Shown: positions 32,873 to 42,177 of the stretch, piece by piece
Numbering within the stretch: the first letter of the stretch is position 1
Layout: each line of letters starts with the position of its first letter
Source: Coriobacteriaceae bacterium
Lineage (GTDB): Bacteria > Actinomycetota > Coriobacteriia > Coriobacteriales > Coriobacteriaceae
Direction: 5' to 3'
DNA: 64,000 nt
NCBI GenBank assembly: GCA_025993015.1
Contig: DAJPFV010000001.1
Span: forward strand, 248,001 to 312,000
The notes under the pieces: generated by a model
The model's database searches: none
What the model saw: the letters and a program-made list of their open reading frames with translations, nothing else
Told to the model about the DNA's origin: nothing
Translations under genes and position numbers: made by a program

Positions 32873-34336
32873 TTACGCCGGAAGCATGCCGGAGATGGCG
32901 GTAATGACCAAGCCAAACACGACCATGAAGATGAAGAACTTCCAGATGGTCTTCCACCATTGGCCAAACGAGATCTTTGCCACGGCAAGGCCCGCCACCG
33001 TCATACCTGCCACGGGGCTAATGGTGTTAATGGTCTGGTTGGCAAACTGCAGCGCCGTTACGGCGGCTTCGGGGTTGAGGCCCATAAGCTCGGTCAAAGG
33101 ACCCATGACAGGCATGGTAAGCGCGGCCAGGCCGGAGCTCGAAGGAACCAGGAAGGACAGGAGACCAAGGACAACGTACATGAACGTGGTGTACACGGCG
33201 GCAGGGGCTCCAGCAAGCAGAGTGGCAAGTGCCTGAAGGATGGTGTCGATAATCATGCCGCCCTCGGCGATGACCAGAATGCCGCGAGCGATACCGATAA
33301 CGACGGCTGCGTAGGCAAAGTCGGCAAGACCCTTAACGAACTCATCGGCAATGGTCTGCTGGTCAAGACCGCCCAGGATACCGGCGAGCAGCCCCATGCC
33401 AAGGAACACGGCAGAGATCTCGTTCATATACCAGCCCTGCGTAACAAGACCCCACACGATAAGCGCCATACCACCGGCAAAATCAATCAGCACGAGCTTC
33501 TGGCGAGTGGTGAACTCTTCCTCGATGGAAGCATCGGTCACGGAGAACTCAATGCGCTTGAGTTTGTCGTCCTCGAACGTAACGGACGACTTGGGGTTCT
33601 TCTTGACGCGCATGGCATAACGCATGGCCCATGCGATGCCGGCGGCGGTGAAAATAACCCATGCAACGGCACGCAACCACAGCTGCGGGTTGCCCTCGAT
33701 GCCAATGATGCCCTGCGCGATCAAAACGTTGAACGGGTCAATCGTCGAGGCGCAGTAGCCCAAGTTGGGACCGAGGAAGCAGATGATAAATGCCGTCATG
33801 GAGTCATATCCGATGCCCATCATGATGGGGATGAAGATGGCATAGAACGGCAGGGCTTCCTCAGACATGCCAAACGTGGTGCCGCAAATGGACAACAGCG
33901 TCATGGTAATAGGAATGATGAGGATGTCTTTGTTTTTGAGCTTTTTAATCACGCGGCTCATACCGGCGTTAAGCGCGTTGGTCTTGGTGATGATCGCGAA
34001 CGAGCCGCCGATCAGCAAGACGAACGCAACGACGTCGGCGGCCTCTTGAATACCCTTAGTAGGCGCCTGCAGGACCGCAAAGATATCTTGGCCCAGGTTA
34101 ACGGTCTCGCCGGCCTCGGAATCGGTATAGTTCTTATCGACCTGTTCATAGGTTCCGGCAACGGCGACTTCGCGCTCGCCTGCCGCAGTCGAGATCGTCT
34201 TGCGCTGGTATTGGCCAGAAGGAACGACCCAGGTTAAAACTGCAAAAACCACGATCAGCAAGAACATGATCGTATAGACGTGCGGTAATTTGAATTTGAA
34301 ACGTCTGTTTGTCTTCTTCGCCTTCGTATCTGACAT
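32873..34336 (-). CDS. YfcC-family transporter
   Basis: The 487-residue membrane protein has about 12 segments. The N-terminus FKLPHVYTIMFLLIVVFAVLTWVVPSGQY-type layout, GTTFGMSEEALPFYAIFIPIM, and the C-terminal NQTINTISPVAGMTVAGLAVAKI mark the YfcC/DcuC-like group, carriers often linked to amino acid or peptide-like substrates. It is the first gene of the operon, behind the promoter at 34396-34444, and probably imports the cluster's substrate. GGAGG precedes ATG 34336. Confidence 0.85.
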   Translation of the reverse strand: MSDTKAKKTNRRFKFKLPHVYTIMFLLIVVFAVLTWVVPSGQYQRKTISTAAGEREVAVAGTYEQVDKNYTDSEAGETVNLGQDIFAVLQAPTKGIQEAADVVAFVLLIGGSFAIITKTNALNAGMSRVIKKLKNKDILIIPITMTLLSICGTTFGMSEEALPFYAIFIPIMMGIGYDSMTAFIICFLGPNLGYCASTIDPFNVLIAQGIIGIEGNPQLWLRAVAWVIFTAAGIAWAMRYAMRVKKNPKSSVTFEDDKLKRIEFSVTDASIEEEFTTRQKLVLIDFAGGMALIVWGLVTQGWYMNEISAVFLGMGLLAGILGGLDQQTIADEFVKGLADFAYAAVVIGIARGILVIAEGGMIIDTILQALATLLAGAPAAVYTTFMYVVLGLLSFLVPSSSGLAALTMPVMGPLTELMGLNPEAAVTALQFANQTINTISPVAGMTVAGLAVAKISFGQWWKTIWKFFIFMVVFGLVITAISGMLPA

Positions 34337-34395
34337 AGATACCTCCAAAGAACCCGAGGCCTTATCGTGTCTCGCTTTAACGTTCGCGCAATGCA

Positions 34396-34444
34396 AACGT
34401 CCTATGACGTTCTATAGATTATCAGCGTGTTTTTAGCACTTCAA
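34396..34444 (-). promoter_or_regulatory. Promoter and operator of the frl-like operon
   Basis: On the minus strand TTGAAG (34439-34444) and TAATCT (34416-34421) are spaced by 17 bp. The predicted start site falls inside the inverted repeat AACGTC-CTAT-GACGTT (34396-34411), a good position for a repressor. The adjacent GntR/HutC-type regulator is the likely binder. Confidence 0.7.
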
Positions 34445-34475
34445 GGATATTTCGGACAGATTACGAGGACTCGGG

Positions 34476-34489
34476 TGAACGGTCGTTCA
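34476..34489. promoter_or_regulatory. Second palindrome upstream of the frl-like promoter
   Basis: TGAACGGTCGTTCA has 6-bp arms around a 2-bp centre and lies 32 bp upstream of the -35 box. It may be an extra regulator site. Confidence 0.4.
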
Positions 34490-34504
34490 ACGGCGGCGAA
34501 CGGC

Positions 34505-34541
34505 AAAAACGCCCGGCAGGCAATTTAGCCTGCCGGGCGTT
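34505..34541 (-). terminator. Intrinsic terminator of the GntR regulator gene
   Basis: A perfect 14-bp stem (AACGCCCGGCAGGC, 34508-34521, with 34528-34541) is followed by a T-run on the minus strand. Confidence 0.92.
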
Positions 34542-34556
34542 CTCTTGATCAACGTC

Positions 34557-35300
34557 CTAAATATCAAAAACGTAGCGCGATCCTACAATCCGCTGTCGGC
34601 CGATGATAAACGGCCGCTGCTGCTCGTCATAGAAATATGCCTCCATATAAAACAGAGGCTCTCCCGTGGGAACGGACAGCAGCCGGGCGACTTCGGGTGA
34701 CGCACACGCGATCTCAAGCGTGCACGGCTCGGTGCGAGCAGGCCCGCGACCCGTCTGTTCGCGCACGACCTCGAAAATTGATTGATCGGTAAGGTCCGCC
34801 TTCGCCAAAAAGGCGTTGTCTTCATAAACGTACGTGTTGTTCTCGAGCATCACGGGGATGCCATCGGCGGTGCGCACGCGTTCGATGCAGATCAGCTCCG
34901 ACCCAGCGGGAACGCCAAAAAACTGCGCTTCGGTAGCATCGGCCGGCAACACTTTTCTTGAGACAATACGCGCCCCGGGCTCCATCTCGTTGACGCGGCA
35001 GGCGTCCGAAAAACTCTGAACGTCGTCCTTCTGGCGGATTTTACGCTTGAGCTTGGGGGCGTTTACAAACGTGCCCCTCCCCTGCTGCTTGGTTAGGTAG
35101 CCCTGCTGCACGAGCTCCTCAATGGCCCGCCGAACGGTAACGCGACCAACTTTGTAGCTTTCGGCCAATTCGAATTCATTCGGTATCCGAGCGCCCGCCT
35201 TATAGGTACCAGAATTGATGTCATTTTTGATGATATCGATAACCTGTTGATATAGCGGGATTGCCGCTTTTCCGTCGGTCAACCCTTCAGTCGATGGCAT
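34557..35300 (-). CDS. GntR/HutC-family transcriptional regulator with UTRA domain
   Basis: The 247-residue protein has an N-terminal GntR winged helix (IPLYQQVIDIIKNDINSG, IPNEFELAESYKVGRVTVRR, YLTKQQGRGTFV) and a C-terminal UTRA ligand domain (residues about 95-240). FrlR-type regulators of fructosamine operons have this architecture. It has its own terminator and lies upstream of, and on the same strand as, the catabolic operon, whose promoter overlaps a palindrome. Confidence 0.9.
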   Translation of the reverse strand: MPSTEGLTDGKAAIPLYQQVIDIIKNDINSGTYKAGARIPNEFELAESYKVGRVTVRRAIEELVQQGYLTKQQGRGTFVNAPKLKRKIRQKDDVQSFSDACRVNEMEPGARIVSRKVLPADATEAQFFGVPAGSELICIERVRTADGIPVMLENNTYVYEDNAFLAKADLTDQSIFEVVREQTGRGPARTEPCTLEIACASPEVARLLSVPTGEPLFYMEAYFYDEQQRPFIIGRQRIVGSRYVFDI

Positions 35301-35358
35301 TTGCCCTCCCCTAGCAAATATGGAATCAATAATCGGTGCGGATTACGCATCGCCAGTC

Positions 35359-36018
35359 CTACGCAAGCTCCAGCAGCTCCGGCAGCTGGTCGATGATCTT
35401 GTCAGCGGCATCCTGGCTAAAGCCGAAGCGCTCCTCGCGCTTGGCGATCACCGTCAGACCCGCTCGCTTGCCGGCAGTGATGCCAGGGACGGAGTCCTCG
35501 ACGCAGCAGCAACGGTCCGCAGGCAATCCCAGCAGATCCAGCGCATGCAGGTAAATATCGGGTTCGGGCTTGCTCTCCTTAAACTGCTCGCCGCTCACCA
35601 CGTACTCAAAGGCATCCGACAGGCCGCACGCATCGAGCACTTCCTCGATGCTGTCCATGGGAGACGAACTGGCCAGCGCCACGCGAACGCCGCGACGCGG
35701 GAGCTCGCGAATCGTCTCCACGGCGCCCGGATTGATCAAGGTCTGATAATCGCGCGGGCGTTTATGCGCCCACTCATCCCAGCGGGCCAGCGCCTCCTCG
35801 CCGGTAAAGTGTCCCTTTCCGGCGCGCTCAAACCAATCGACCAGCATATGCAAGAAGAACTGGTGCGAGGTACCAACCTGCCCGTTCAACTCCTCTTGGG
35901 TCAGGTTCAGCCCAAGCTCTTTGGCAAACGCAGCGGTCTCCCCCAGGTAATAATACTCGGTATCGACGATGACACCGTCCATGTCAAAGATAACGGCGTC
36001 GAACGGAAATGCGGACAC
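35359..36018 (-). CDS. HAD hydrolase, beta-phosphoglucomutase-like
   Basis: The 219-residue HAD-IA protein has motif I FDMDGVIVDTE, motif II ALASSSPMD, a conserved Lys in KPEPDIYLHAL, and motif IV CVEDSVPGI. The cap domain sits between motifs I and II. Related proteins are phosphatases or phosphosugar mutases. I start at a GTG (36018) behind GGGAGGG, since the open frame upstream is not conserved. A terminator separates it from the next HAD gene. Confidence 0.85.
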   Translation of the reverse strand: MSAFPFDAVIFDMDGVIVDTEYYYLGETAAFAKELGLNLTQEELNGQVGTSHQFFLHMLVDWFERAGKGHFTGEEALARWDEWAHKRPRDYQTLINPGAVETIRELPRRGVRVALASSSPMDSIEEVLDACGLSDAFEYVVSGEQFKESKPEPDIYLHALDLLGLPADRCCCVEDSVPGITAGKRAGLTVIAKREERFGFSQDAADKIIDQLPELLELA

Positions 36019-36033
36019 GGCACCCTCCCTAAC

Positions 36034-36058
36034 AAAAAGGCGCCCGCAAGCGGACGCC
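36034..36058 (-). terminator. Intrinsic terminator of the Cof-type HAD gene
   Basis: GGCGTCCGC pairs with GCGGGCGCC on the minus strand (one G-U), followed by TTTTTG. Confidence 0.75.
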
Positions 36059-36081
36059 CGAACCATGCACTATCGGCGATT

Positions 36082-36924
36082 CTAACCCAGCAGCCTATCG
36101 AGTGCCACCGCGATGCCGTCTTCGTTGTTATCGGCGGTCACCATCTGGGCCACGGCCTTGACCTCATCGACGGCGTTGCCCATGGCGACACCGGTGCCGG
36201 CCCACTCGATCATGGACTTATCGTTCTGACCGTCGCCAAACGAAACGACCTCACTGGCATCGATACCCAGCTTGGGCAGAGCGCCCTGCAGCGCGCGGGC
36301 CTTATCGATACCGGGCGCCGTAAACTCAAAGTACCAATCGGCCGTGAACATGCCCGAAAGCGTCTCGGTAAAGGGCGCGTACATCTCCTCGTGATGCGCC
36401 TGCAGATAGGCCGGATCGCCCGCGGTGAGCAGTTTGTCTACGGGGTAAGCATCCGCGACTTCATGAAGGCTCTCGACCTCGCGAATCTTAAGATCGCACG
36501 CGTCGCGCTCATACTTGACGATATTCTTCTGCGAGCCGTCAGGCAGCGTGATCATGCAAAGGTACGAGTCCACGACATGCAGGTCGCGACCGAGCGAGAT
36601 CATGGGAATCACGTCAAAGTTGCGCAGGTGGTCGAGCAGACGGTGCAGCTCGTCGACCGGCATAGCCTGGTCAAACAGCACCTCGTCGGTCTGAGCATCG
36701 ACCACGTGCGCACCATTAAAAGCCACCAGCAGGCCATCGTGGTTCTGAAGATCGAGCTCCTGCGCCAGAGCATGAAGCCCCCATGCGGGACGGCCCGAAG
36801 CCAAGATGAGCTTGATGCCCGACTCCTGCGCCGCGAGCAGCTTCTCGCGCGTGCGCGGGCTGATCACCTTCTGGTCGTTGGTGAGCGTACCGTCGATATC
36901 CATTGCAATGGCCTTGATTGCCAT
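36082..36924 (-). CDS. Cof-type HAD-IIB phosphatase
   Basis: The 280-residue protein has MDIDGTLTNDQKVIS (motif I), LILASGRPAWG (motif II), a C2B cap, and VSFGDGQNDKSMIEWAGTGVAMGNA (motif IV), the signature of Cof/YidA sugar phosphatases. ATG 36924 follows GGGAGG; the frame is open for 50 codons upstream but without similarity. Confidence 0.88.
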   Translation of the reverse strand: MAIKAIAMDIDGTLTNDQKVISPRTREKLLAAQESGIKLILASGRPAWGLHALAQELDLQNHDGLLVAFNGAHVVDAQTDEVLFDQAMPVDELHRLLDHLRNFDVIPMISLGRDLHVVDSYLCMITLPDGSQKNIVKYERDACDLKIREVESLHEVADAYPVDKLLTAGDPAYLQAHHEEMYAPFTETLSGMFTADWYFEFTAPGIDKARALQGALPKLGIDASEVVSFGDGQNDKSMIEWAGTGVAMGNAVDEVKAVAQMVTADNNEDGIAVALDRLLG

Positions 36925-37350
36925 ATATGCCTCCCTGCGTTGAGTTTGTCGCGCACCATCATATCCGAGCCGAGCATCCCCCGAAGAACATTTTTGAAAA
37001 AGATACTTGCCAAATCGCTGGAGCCTGATTAAGTTAAAGACGACCGCTCCGGTGGTCACGAATTGATCGAGCATATTCAGTTTCAGTTTTCAGCGTGTAA
37101 GAGAAAGAAGATCGGCATATGAACATTAAGCATCTTTTATCGACAACTAAATAGCGGAGCAAGACCGCCCGAGGCGCTCGTTAACGCCAGTTGTTCCGTC
37201 TAAGCACGGAGCACGCCCATCAGCCGGCAAACGTTCCTCGAGCATATTGACCCCATAGCGCCCAATCCAGCACATCAAACTCGGCAAGCACATCACCAAC
37301 GACACCCAGCACATTACTCGCAAGCAAGCACATCACAGATTGGAAACACC
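36925..37350. other. 426-bp intergenic region
   Basis: No convincing gene is seen. The right end holds four AGCACATYA repeats (next entry). A perfect 6-bp stem is absent elsewhere, and no tRNA-like fold with a T-loop was found. It separates the HAD genes from the ClpP/VirD4-like module. Confidence 0.5.
37269..37335. repeat. Four iteron-like AGCACATYA direct repeats
   Basis: AGCACATCA occurs at 37269, 37287 and 37327, and AGCACATTA at 37308, spaced 18, 21 and 19 bp, i.e. roughly two helical turns. The last copy ends 15 bases before the start of the 297-residue gene. They may bind a regulator of the module. Confidence 0.55.
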
Positions 37351-38244
37351 ATGAACACCACCCATCTCCAAACTGCCGGCACCGTTCTCCAGGCTCGCAT
37401 CGACCGCGCCCTGCACGGCGGCTACGACGCCAACTTCGCCGCCGCAACGATCGCGAACTTCGCCCTGCTGCCCATCGACGAAGCCCTGAGTAACCACGAG
37501 TTTTCGGCAAATCGATGCGCCGAGATCATGAACAATCCAGCCATCCACAAACTTACCGACCCTTACCTCGGGCCCCACGGCAAGACCAACGGCCCGTATA
37601 CCATGGGCCATCTGGCGCACATGGTTACCGCACTCGACACTAAGCTTCGGCTCGAGATGGACGACGAGACGCGGATGACATTAATGGATCATCGATACGA
37701 CCTACAAAACGCGCTGACGCTCCCCATTCACGACCTCGCCATGGGTCTCAACGCCTTGGAGGCACGGCACCAGCAGGCAAACTGCGGGCAAGATGACATG
37801 CAGGGCCCGCCCGGCATCATGGTGCTCGACCGCGAACGTTACAACCGCGCAACCGCCGGGTTTCAGGCCGGTCCTACCACGGTTCGCGCCCTTATCGACA
37901 TGCTCCGCACACTCAGCCTCAACCGGCTCTTCGACGGCTATCGGGCACTGGCGCCTGTCGGCCTTCGCGCCCAAACGACCCGGATCATCGATATCCAGCA
38001 GCGACAGTTCAAGCGCTACCGCGACGATTGGGAGATGAGCCAAAGCATCGTTCACTTCTACCAGAAGTGCTACGACCCCAACAAGTTTCCCGACGACCTC
38101 GAACGCCGGTTGCACCTTGTCTATACCGCGCCCATTGCCACACTGCTACGGCTTGGCGCGTTCGACGAGGCGCTAGCTAAAGCCGGGAGCCATAAGGCAG
38201 CAACCGAGCTTGAACGCCGGCTCGAGTGTGCCTTTGAGCCCTAA
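37351..38244 (+). CDS. Uncharacterised protein of the ClpP/VirD4-like module
   Basis: The 297-residue protein is mostly alpha-helical, soluble, with no signal peptide or membrane segment. Notable stretches are PYLGPHGKTNGPYTMGHLAHM and a C-terminal helical region (IIDIQQRQFKRYRDDWE). I do not recognise a family. The GC-rich composition is similar to its neighbours. It precedes the ClpP-like gene by 54 bases on the same strand, so the three genes are probably one unit. The ribosome site is weak (GGAA). Confidence 0.6.
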   Translation: MNTTHLQTAGTVLQARIDRALHGGYDANFAAATIANFALLPIDEALSNHEFSANRCAEIMNNPAIHKLTDPYLGPHGKTNGPYTMGHLAHMVTALDTKLRLEMDDETRMTLMDHRYDLQNALTLPIHDLAMGLNALEARHQQANCGQDDMQGPPGIMVLDRERYNRATAGFQAGPTTVRALIDMLRTLSLNRLFDGYRALAPVGLRAQTTRIIDIQQRQFKRYRDDWEMSQSIVHFYQKCYDPNKFPDDLERRLHLVYTAPIATLLRLGAFDEALAKAGSHKAATELERRLECAFEP

Positions 38245-38298
38245 CGATAGGCACACGCAACGCTACCCCAACCTACCATCTTCCAGAAAGGAGTCCCC

Positions 38299-38916
38299 AT
38301 GGACACCATCCAGCCCCCTATCATCAGCCCGCTCACGATGCGCGAATCGGCCCGCGGCATCACGCTCAGCTCCGTCTACGACGAGATGCTCGCACGCCGC
38401 GAGCTCTCCGTCGTGGGCGACATCAACAGCTCGATGGCCCACGACCTGTGCCAGCAGATCCGTCTGCTCGCGGCCACCGACCCCGCAGCCCCCATCACGA
38501 TCTTTATCGCCAGCCCCGGCGGCAACGTACGAGCCGGCCTTGCCATCTACGACACCATGCGCCTCTCGCCCTGCCCCATCCACACCGTCTGCCTGGAGCT
38601 CGCCGCCTCCATGGGAGCAATCATCTTTATGGGCGGTGACGAGCGCCGTATGGCGCCCCATGCCGAGCTCATGATTCACGACCCGCTGATCCCCCAGGGA
38701 GCAGGCGGCTCGGCACTTGCGCTGCAGGAAACCAGCCGGCGTCTCATGCAGACCCGCAAGGCCCTGACGCAAATCCTGTCTGATCGCAGCGGCCTTTCGG
38801 CCAAGCGTATCCAAACACTCACGGCAAAGGATACGTACCTTTCGGCCGAGCGCGCCGTCGAGCTCGGCTTTGCCCACGAAATCCTCTCGACCACCAAGGA
38901 GGTCGCCCATGTCTAA
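38299..38916 (+). CDS. ClpP-like serine protease
   Basis: The 205-residue protein has the ClpP fold signature: FIASPGGNVRAGLAIYDTM, the nucleophile in LAASMGAIIFMGG (Ser104), LMIHDP (His127) and DTYLSAERAVELGF (Asp178), giving a complete catalytic triad in the usual order. It differs from housekeeping ClpP in the N-terminal region and lacks an adjacent ClpX/ClpA gene. AAAGGAG precedes the ATG. The next gene, a VirD4-like ATPase, starts within its last codons. Confidence 0.85.
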   Translation: MDTIQPPIISPLTMRESARGITLSSVYDEMLARRELSVVGDINSSMAHDLCQQIRLLAATDPAAPITIFIASPGGNVRAGLAIYDTMRLSPCPIHTVCLELAASMGAIIFMGGDERRMAPHAELMIHDPLIPQGAGGSALALQETSRRLMQTRKALTQILSDRSGLSAKRIQTLTAKDTYLSAERAVELGFAHEILSTTKEVAHV

Positions 38917-40213
38917 CCTCGCCAGCCGCCTCGCCGCATCTGAGTCCGCATTGTCCACCATCCTCGCCAAGGATCGAACGCTTTCCTGCGACACCCGCCA
39001 AACGGGACTCAACAACAATGCACTTGTGATCGGCCCCTCGGGAGCCGGCAAGACCCGAAACGTCCTCAAGCCCAACCTACTGCAAATGAACGCAAGCTAC
39101 ATCGTGCTCGACACCAAAGGCACGCTCTGTCGCGAAGTGGGACCCGTGCTGGCAGCCCACGGTTACCGCGTGCAATGTCTCAACTTCGCCGACCTCAACA
39201 CCGTCCCGGCCCTTGCGCCCGGCATCGAGCGCTGCGGCTACAACCCCCTGAGGCACATTCGCCGCAAGGCGGACGGCAGGCCCAACCAGCAGGACATCCT
39301 CTCGGTGGCAAAGGCCATCTGCCCCATCGAGGACAACAACCAGCCTTTTTGGGATCATGCGGCGGCAAACCTGCTGTCGTGTCTTATCGCCTACGTCACC
39401 GAACAGCTACCCGCCGACGAGCAGACGATCAGCTCGGTCATCAAGCTGATCGAGCACCTGCAGGACGGTGCCACGGGTCGATTGTTTGACGACCTGATCA
39501 CGACCGACCCCCAAAGCTATGCCCTCTCGCTATGGCGGCGCTACGCCATTACGCAAAATGCCGAGCGCATGCACGCGAGCATCGTCGGCATCCTTGCCGA
39601 AAAGGTCATGTGTCTGGGATTCGACGGTGCGGCACAGCTCTATCGTGAGTGCCATCAGGTGGACTTCGCTTCCATGGGACACACCCCCTGCGCCCTGTTT
39701 GTAACCGTGAGCGATATTGACCGCAATCTCGATCCGCTGACCGGCCTCTTTATTTCGCAGGCGTTTATGGGCCTCATTCGTGAGGCCGATAGGCAGCCCG
39801 ACGGCAGCCTGCCCGTGCCCGTGCGCTTTATGCTCGATGACTTCGCAAATCTGCAGATCCCCCAGATCGACAACGTGCTCTCGATTATCCGAAGCCGCAA
39901 CATCTGGGCAACGCTGCTATTGCAGTCGACCAATCAGCTCGATGCGCTCTATGGCGAGGCACGCGCACGCTCCATCATGGGCAACTGCGACACGCATCTG
40001 GTGCTGGCGTTCCAGGATCCCGAGAGCGCCCGGGTGTTTTCCGACCGCGCCGACGCACTGCCCAGCACGCTCATGGCGACGCCGATCGATCGCTCGTGGC
40101 TCTTTGTGCGCGGCCACACTCCCGAACAGGTCGAGCGCTTTAGGCTCGAAGACCATCCGCTCTACGGGGAGCTGCCCGAGGCGCAGCGAGGCCATGCGGA
40201 GACCGAGATCTAG
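38909..40213 (+). CDS. VirD4/TraG-like ATPase without N-terminal membrane anchor
   Basis: The 434-residue protein matches type IV coupling proteins: Walker A GPSGAGKTRNVLKPNLLQ (about 42-59), YIVLDTKGTLCREVG, Walker B RFMLDDFANLQIPQ, and LLQSTNQLDALYG. The usual N-terminal transmembrane helices are missing, so it should be soluble. It overlaps the ClpP-like gene by 8 bases, indicating coupled translation. No relaxase or other mating gene is seen nearby. It could be an ICE remnant or a motor working with the ClpP-like protease. Confidence 0.85.
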   Translation: MSNLASRLAASESALSTILAKDRTLSCDTRQTGLNNNALVIGPSGAGKTRNVLKPNLLQMNASYIVLDTKGTLCREVGPVLAAHGYRVQCLNFADLNTVPALAPGIERCGYNPLRHIRRKADGRPNQQDILSVAKAICPIEDNNQPFWDHAAANLLSCLIAYVTEQLPADEQTISSVIKLIEHLQDGATGRLFDDLITTDPQSYALSLWRRYAITQNAERMHASIVGILAEKVMCLGFDGAAQLYRECHQVDFASMGHTPCALFVTVSDIDRNLDPLTGLFISQAFMGLIREADRQPDGSLPVPVRFMLDDFANLQIPQIDNVLSIIRSRNIWATLLLQSTNQLDALYGEARARSIMGNCDTHLVLAFQDPESARVFSDRADALPSTLMATPIDRSWLFVRGHTPEQVERFRLEDHPLYGELPEAQRGHAETEI

Positions 40214-40290
40214 GCGCAGGGTTCTCGCAGCGCGCGGCGCCCCGGCGATGTTTCACAAAGGCCGTGCGCCCCGGGACCACGGCAAAGCAA

Positions 40291-40322
40291 AGGGGCCCGC
40301 ATCCGATAGGATACGGGCCCCT
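40291..40322. terminator. Terminator between the VirD4-like gene and pgi
   Basis: AGGGGCCCG pairs with CGGGCCCCT, with an inner ATCC/GGAT and GATA loop. The minus strand continues TTTGCTTTG, so it best serves pgi, but it lies between convergent genes. Confidence 0.75.
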
Positions 40323-40354
40323 GACTATAAGGCGCGATGCGTTAACAGCAGCGA

Positions 40355-42049
40355 CTACTTGCGGTGAGCGCGGTAGAACTCGATGAGCGCCTGGGTCGAA
40401 GCGTCCTGCTCGGCCTTGGCAGCGTCGTCGTGGAAGGCCGGAGTAATCTGCTTGGCAAGCTGCTTGCCCAGCTCAACGCCCCACTGGTCATAGGAGTCGA
40501 TGCCCCAGACCGTGCCCTCGACAAACGTGATGTGCTCGTACAGGGCGATGAGCTCGCCGAGTGCAAATGGGGTCAGTGTGTCGCCGAAGATCGAGGTCGT
40601 CGGACGGTTGCCCTCAAAGCAGCGGGCCGGGACGATCTGCTCGGGCGTACCCTCGGCACGAACCTCGTCGGCTGTCTTGCCAAAGGCGAGTGCCTTGGTC
40701 TGGGCAAGGAAGTTGCCCAGGAACAGCTCGTGCACGTCCTGACCGCTATCGGTCGCAGGGTTGGCGGTATTGGCGAAGGCGATGAAGTCGGCCGGAACCA
40801 CCACAGTGCCCTGGTGCAGCAGCTGGTAGAAGGCATGCTGGCCGTTGGTGCCGGGCTCGCCCCAGAAGATCTCGCCGGTATCGGAGGTCACAGCGCTGCC
40901 GTCCCAGCGGACGTGCTTGCCGTTGGACTCCATGGTGAGCTGCTGCAGGTAGGCCGGGAAGCGGTGCAGATACTGGCAGTACGGAAGCACGGCGTGGCTC
41001 TTGGAGCCGAAGAAGTTGACGTACCAGACGTTGAGCAGGCCCATCAGCGCGACGGCGTTGCTCTCGAGCGGCGTGTTGCAGAAGTACTCGTCGATGGCAT
41101 GGAAGCCCTCGAGGAACTGCTGGAAGCGCTCGGGGCCGAGCACGACGATCAGCGACAGGCCCACGGCGGAGTCGACAGAATAGCGGCCGCCAACCCAGTT
41201 CCAGAAGCCGAAGGCGTTGGCGGGGTCGATACCGAAGGCCTCAACCTTCTCGAGTGCGGTGGAAACGGCGACGAAGTGCTTTGCCACAGCCTCGGCGTTC
41301 TGCTCCTCGGAGCCGTCGATGGCACCCTGAGCCTTGAGCTGCTCGAGCATCCAGGTCTTGACCTCGCGAGCGTTGGTGAGGGTCTCGAGCGTGGTGAAGG
41401 TCTTGGAGACGATAATCACGAGCGTGGTCTCGGGATCGAGGCCCTTGAGCTTCTCTGCCTGATCGTTGGGGTCGATGTTGGAGATATAGCGGCAGTCGAT
41501 ACCGGCGTCGGCGTAGGGACGCAGAGCCTCGTAGGCCATGACCGGGCCCAGATCGGAGCCACCGATGCCGATGGACACCAGGTGCTCGATCCTCTTGCCG
41601 GTTACGCCCTTCCACTCACCGGAGCGAACGCGCTCGGCGAAGGCATACATGCGGTCGAGGACCTCGTGCACGTCGGCGACGACATCCTGGCCGTCAACGA
41701 TGAGCTGGCCCTTCTCGCTTGCCGGACGGCGAAGCGCGGTGTGCAGAACAGCGCGGTCCTCGGTGGTGTTGATGTGCTCGCCGGAGAACATGGCGTCGCG
41801 GCGCTCCTCGAGCTTCACCTCGCGGGCAAGATCGCACAGCAGCTTGACGGTCTCATCGGTCACCAGGTTCTTGGACAGGTCAAAGTGCAGGTCACCAGCG
41901 TCAAAGCTCAGCTTGTTCACACGCTCGGGATCGGCAGCGAACCAGGCCTTGAGGTCGATGCCCTCGGCCTCGAGCTTCTCCTGATGGGCCTCGAGCGCCT
42001 TCCAAGCGGCGGTCGACGTAACGTCGATAGGTGCGGCAACAGTTGCCAT
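40355..42049 (-). CDS. pgi: Glucose-6-phosphate isomerase
   Basis: Pgi interconverts glucose 6-phosphate and fructose 6-phosphate. The 564-residue protein has [19 protein letters not shown], the signature [27 protein letters not shown] and [12 protein letters not shown] with the active-site Lys near the C-terminus. ATG 42049 follows GAGGAGG. Size matches the long bacterial class. It would channel glucose 6-phosphate, for example from the frl-like pathway, into glycolysis. Confidence 0.96.
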   Translation of the reverse strand: MATVAAPIDVTSTAAWKALEAHQEKLEAEGIDLKAWFAADPERVNKLSFDAGDLHFDLSKNLVTDETVKLLCDLAREVKLEERRDAMFSGEHINTTEDRAVLHTALRRPASEKGQLIVDGQDVVADVHEVLDRMYAFAERVRSGEWKGVTGKRIEHLVSIGIGGSDLGPVMAYEALRPYADAGIDCRYISNIDPNDQAEKLKGLDPETTLVIIVSKTFTTLETLTNAREVKTWMLEQLKAQGAIDGSEEQNAEAVAKHFVAVSTALEKVEAFGIDPANAFGFWNWVGGRYSVDSAVGLSLIVVLGPERFQQFLEGFHAIDEYFCNTPLESNAVALMGLLNVWYVNFFGSKSHAVLPYCQYLHRFPAYLQQLTMESNGKHVRWDGSAVTSDTGEIFWGEPGTNGQHAFYQLLHQGTVVVPADFIAFANTANPATDSGQDVHELFLGNFLAQTKALAFGKTADEVRAEGTPEQIVPARCFEGNRPTTSIFGDTLTPFALGELIALYEHITFVEGTVWGIDSYDQWGVELGKQLAKQITPAFHDDAAKAEQDASTQALIEFYRAHRK

Positions 42050-42177
42050 AAAGTCCTCCTCAGCATACGGGCGCATACCTCCATGCGCCCGGATAATCAG
42101 ATGCCCCTATTCTAGCGCAGGTCAAGACCGTAATCAGCGAGCGTTGCCAATCCGCCCCCAAACGGCGACCGACCAAA

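Noticed and set aside
35320..37032. 570-codon open frame opposite the two HAD genes
   Set aside because: It crosses two real genes and their intergenic terminator, with no ribosome site or recognisable domain.
36925..37268. Possible tRNA or small RNA in the gap left of the iteron-like repeats
   Set aside because: No T-loop GTTCRA, CCA-type acceptor end or promoter-terminator pair was found.
40364..42115. 583-codon open frame opposite pgi
   Set aside because: Exact antisense of a gene with all Pgi signatures; long antisense frames are expected from the GC-rich codon bias here.
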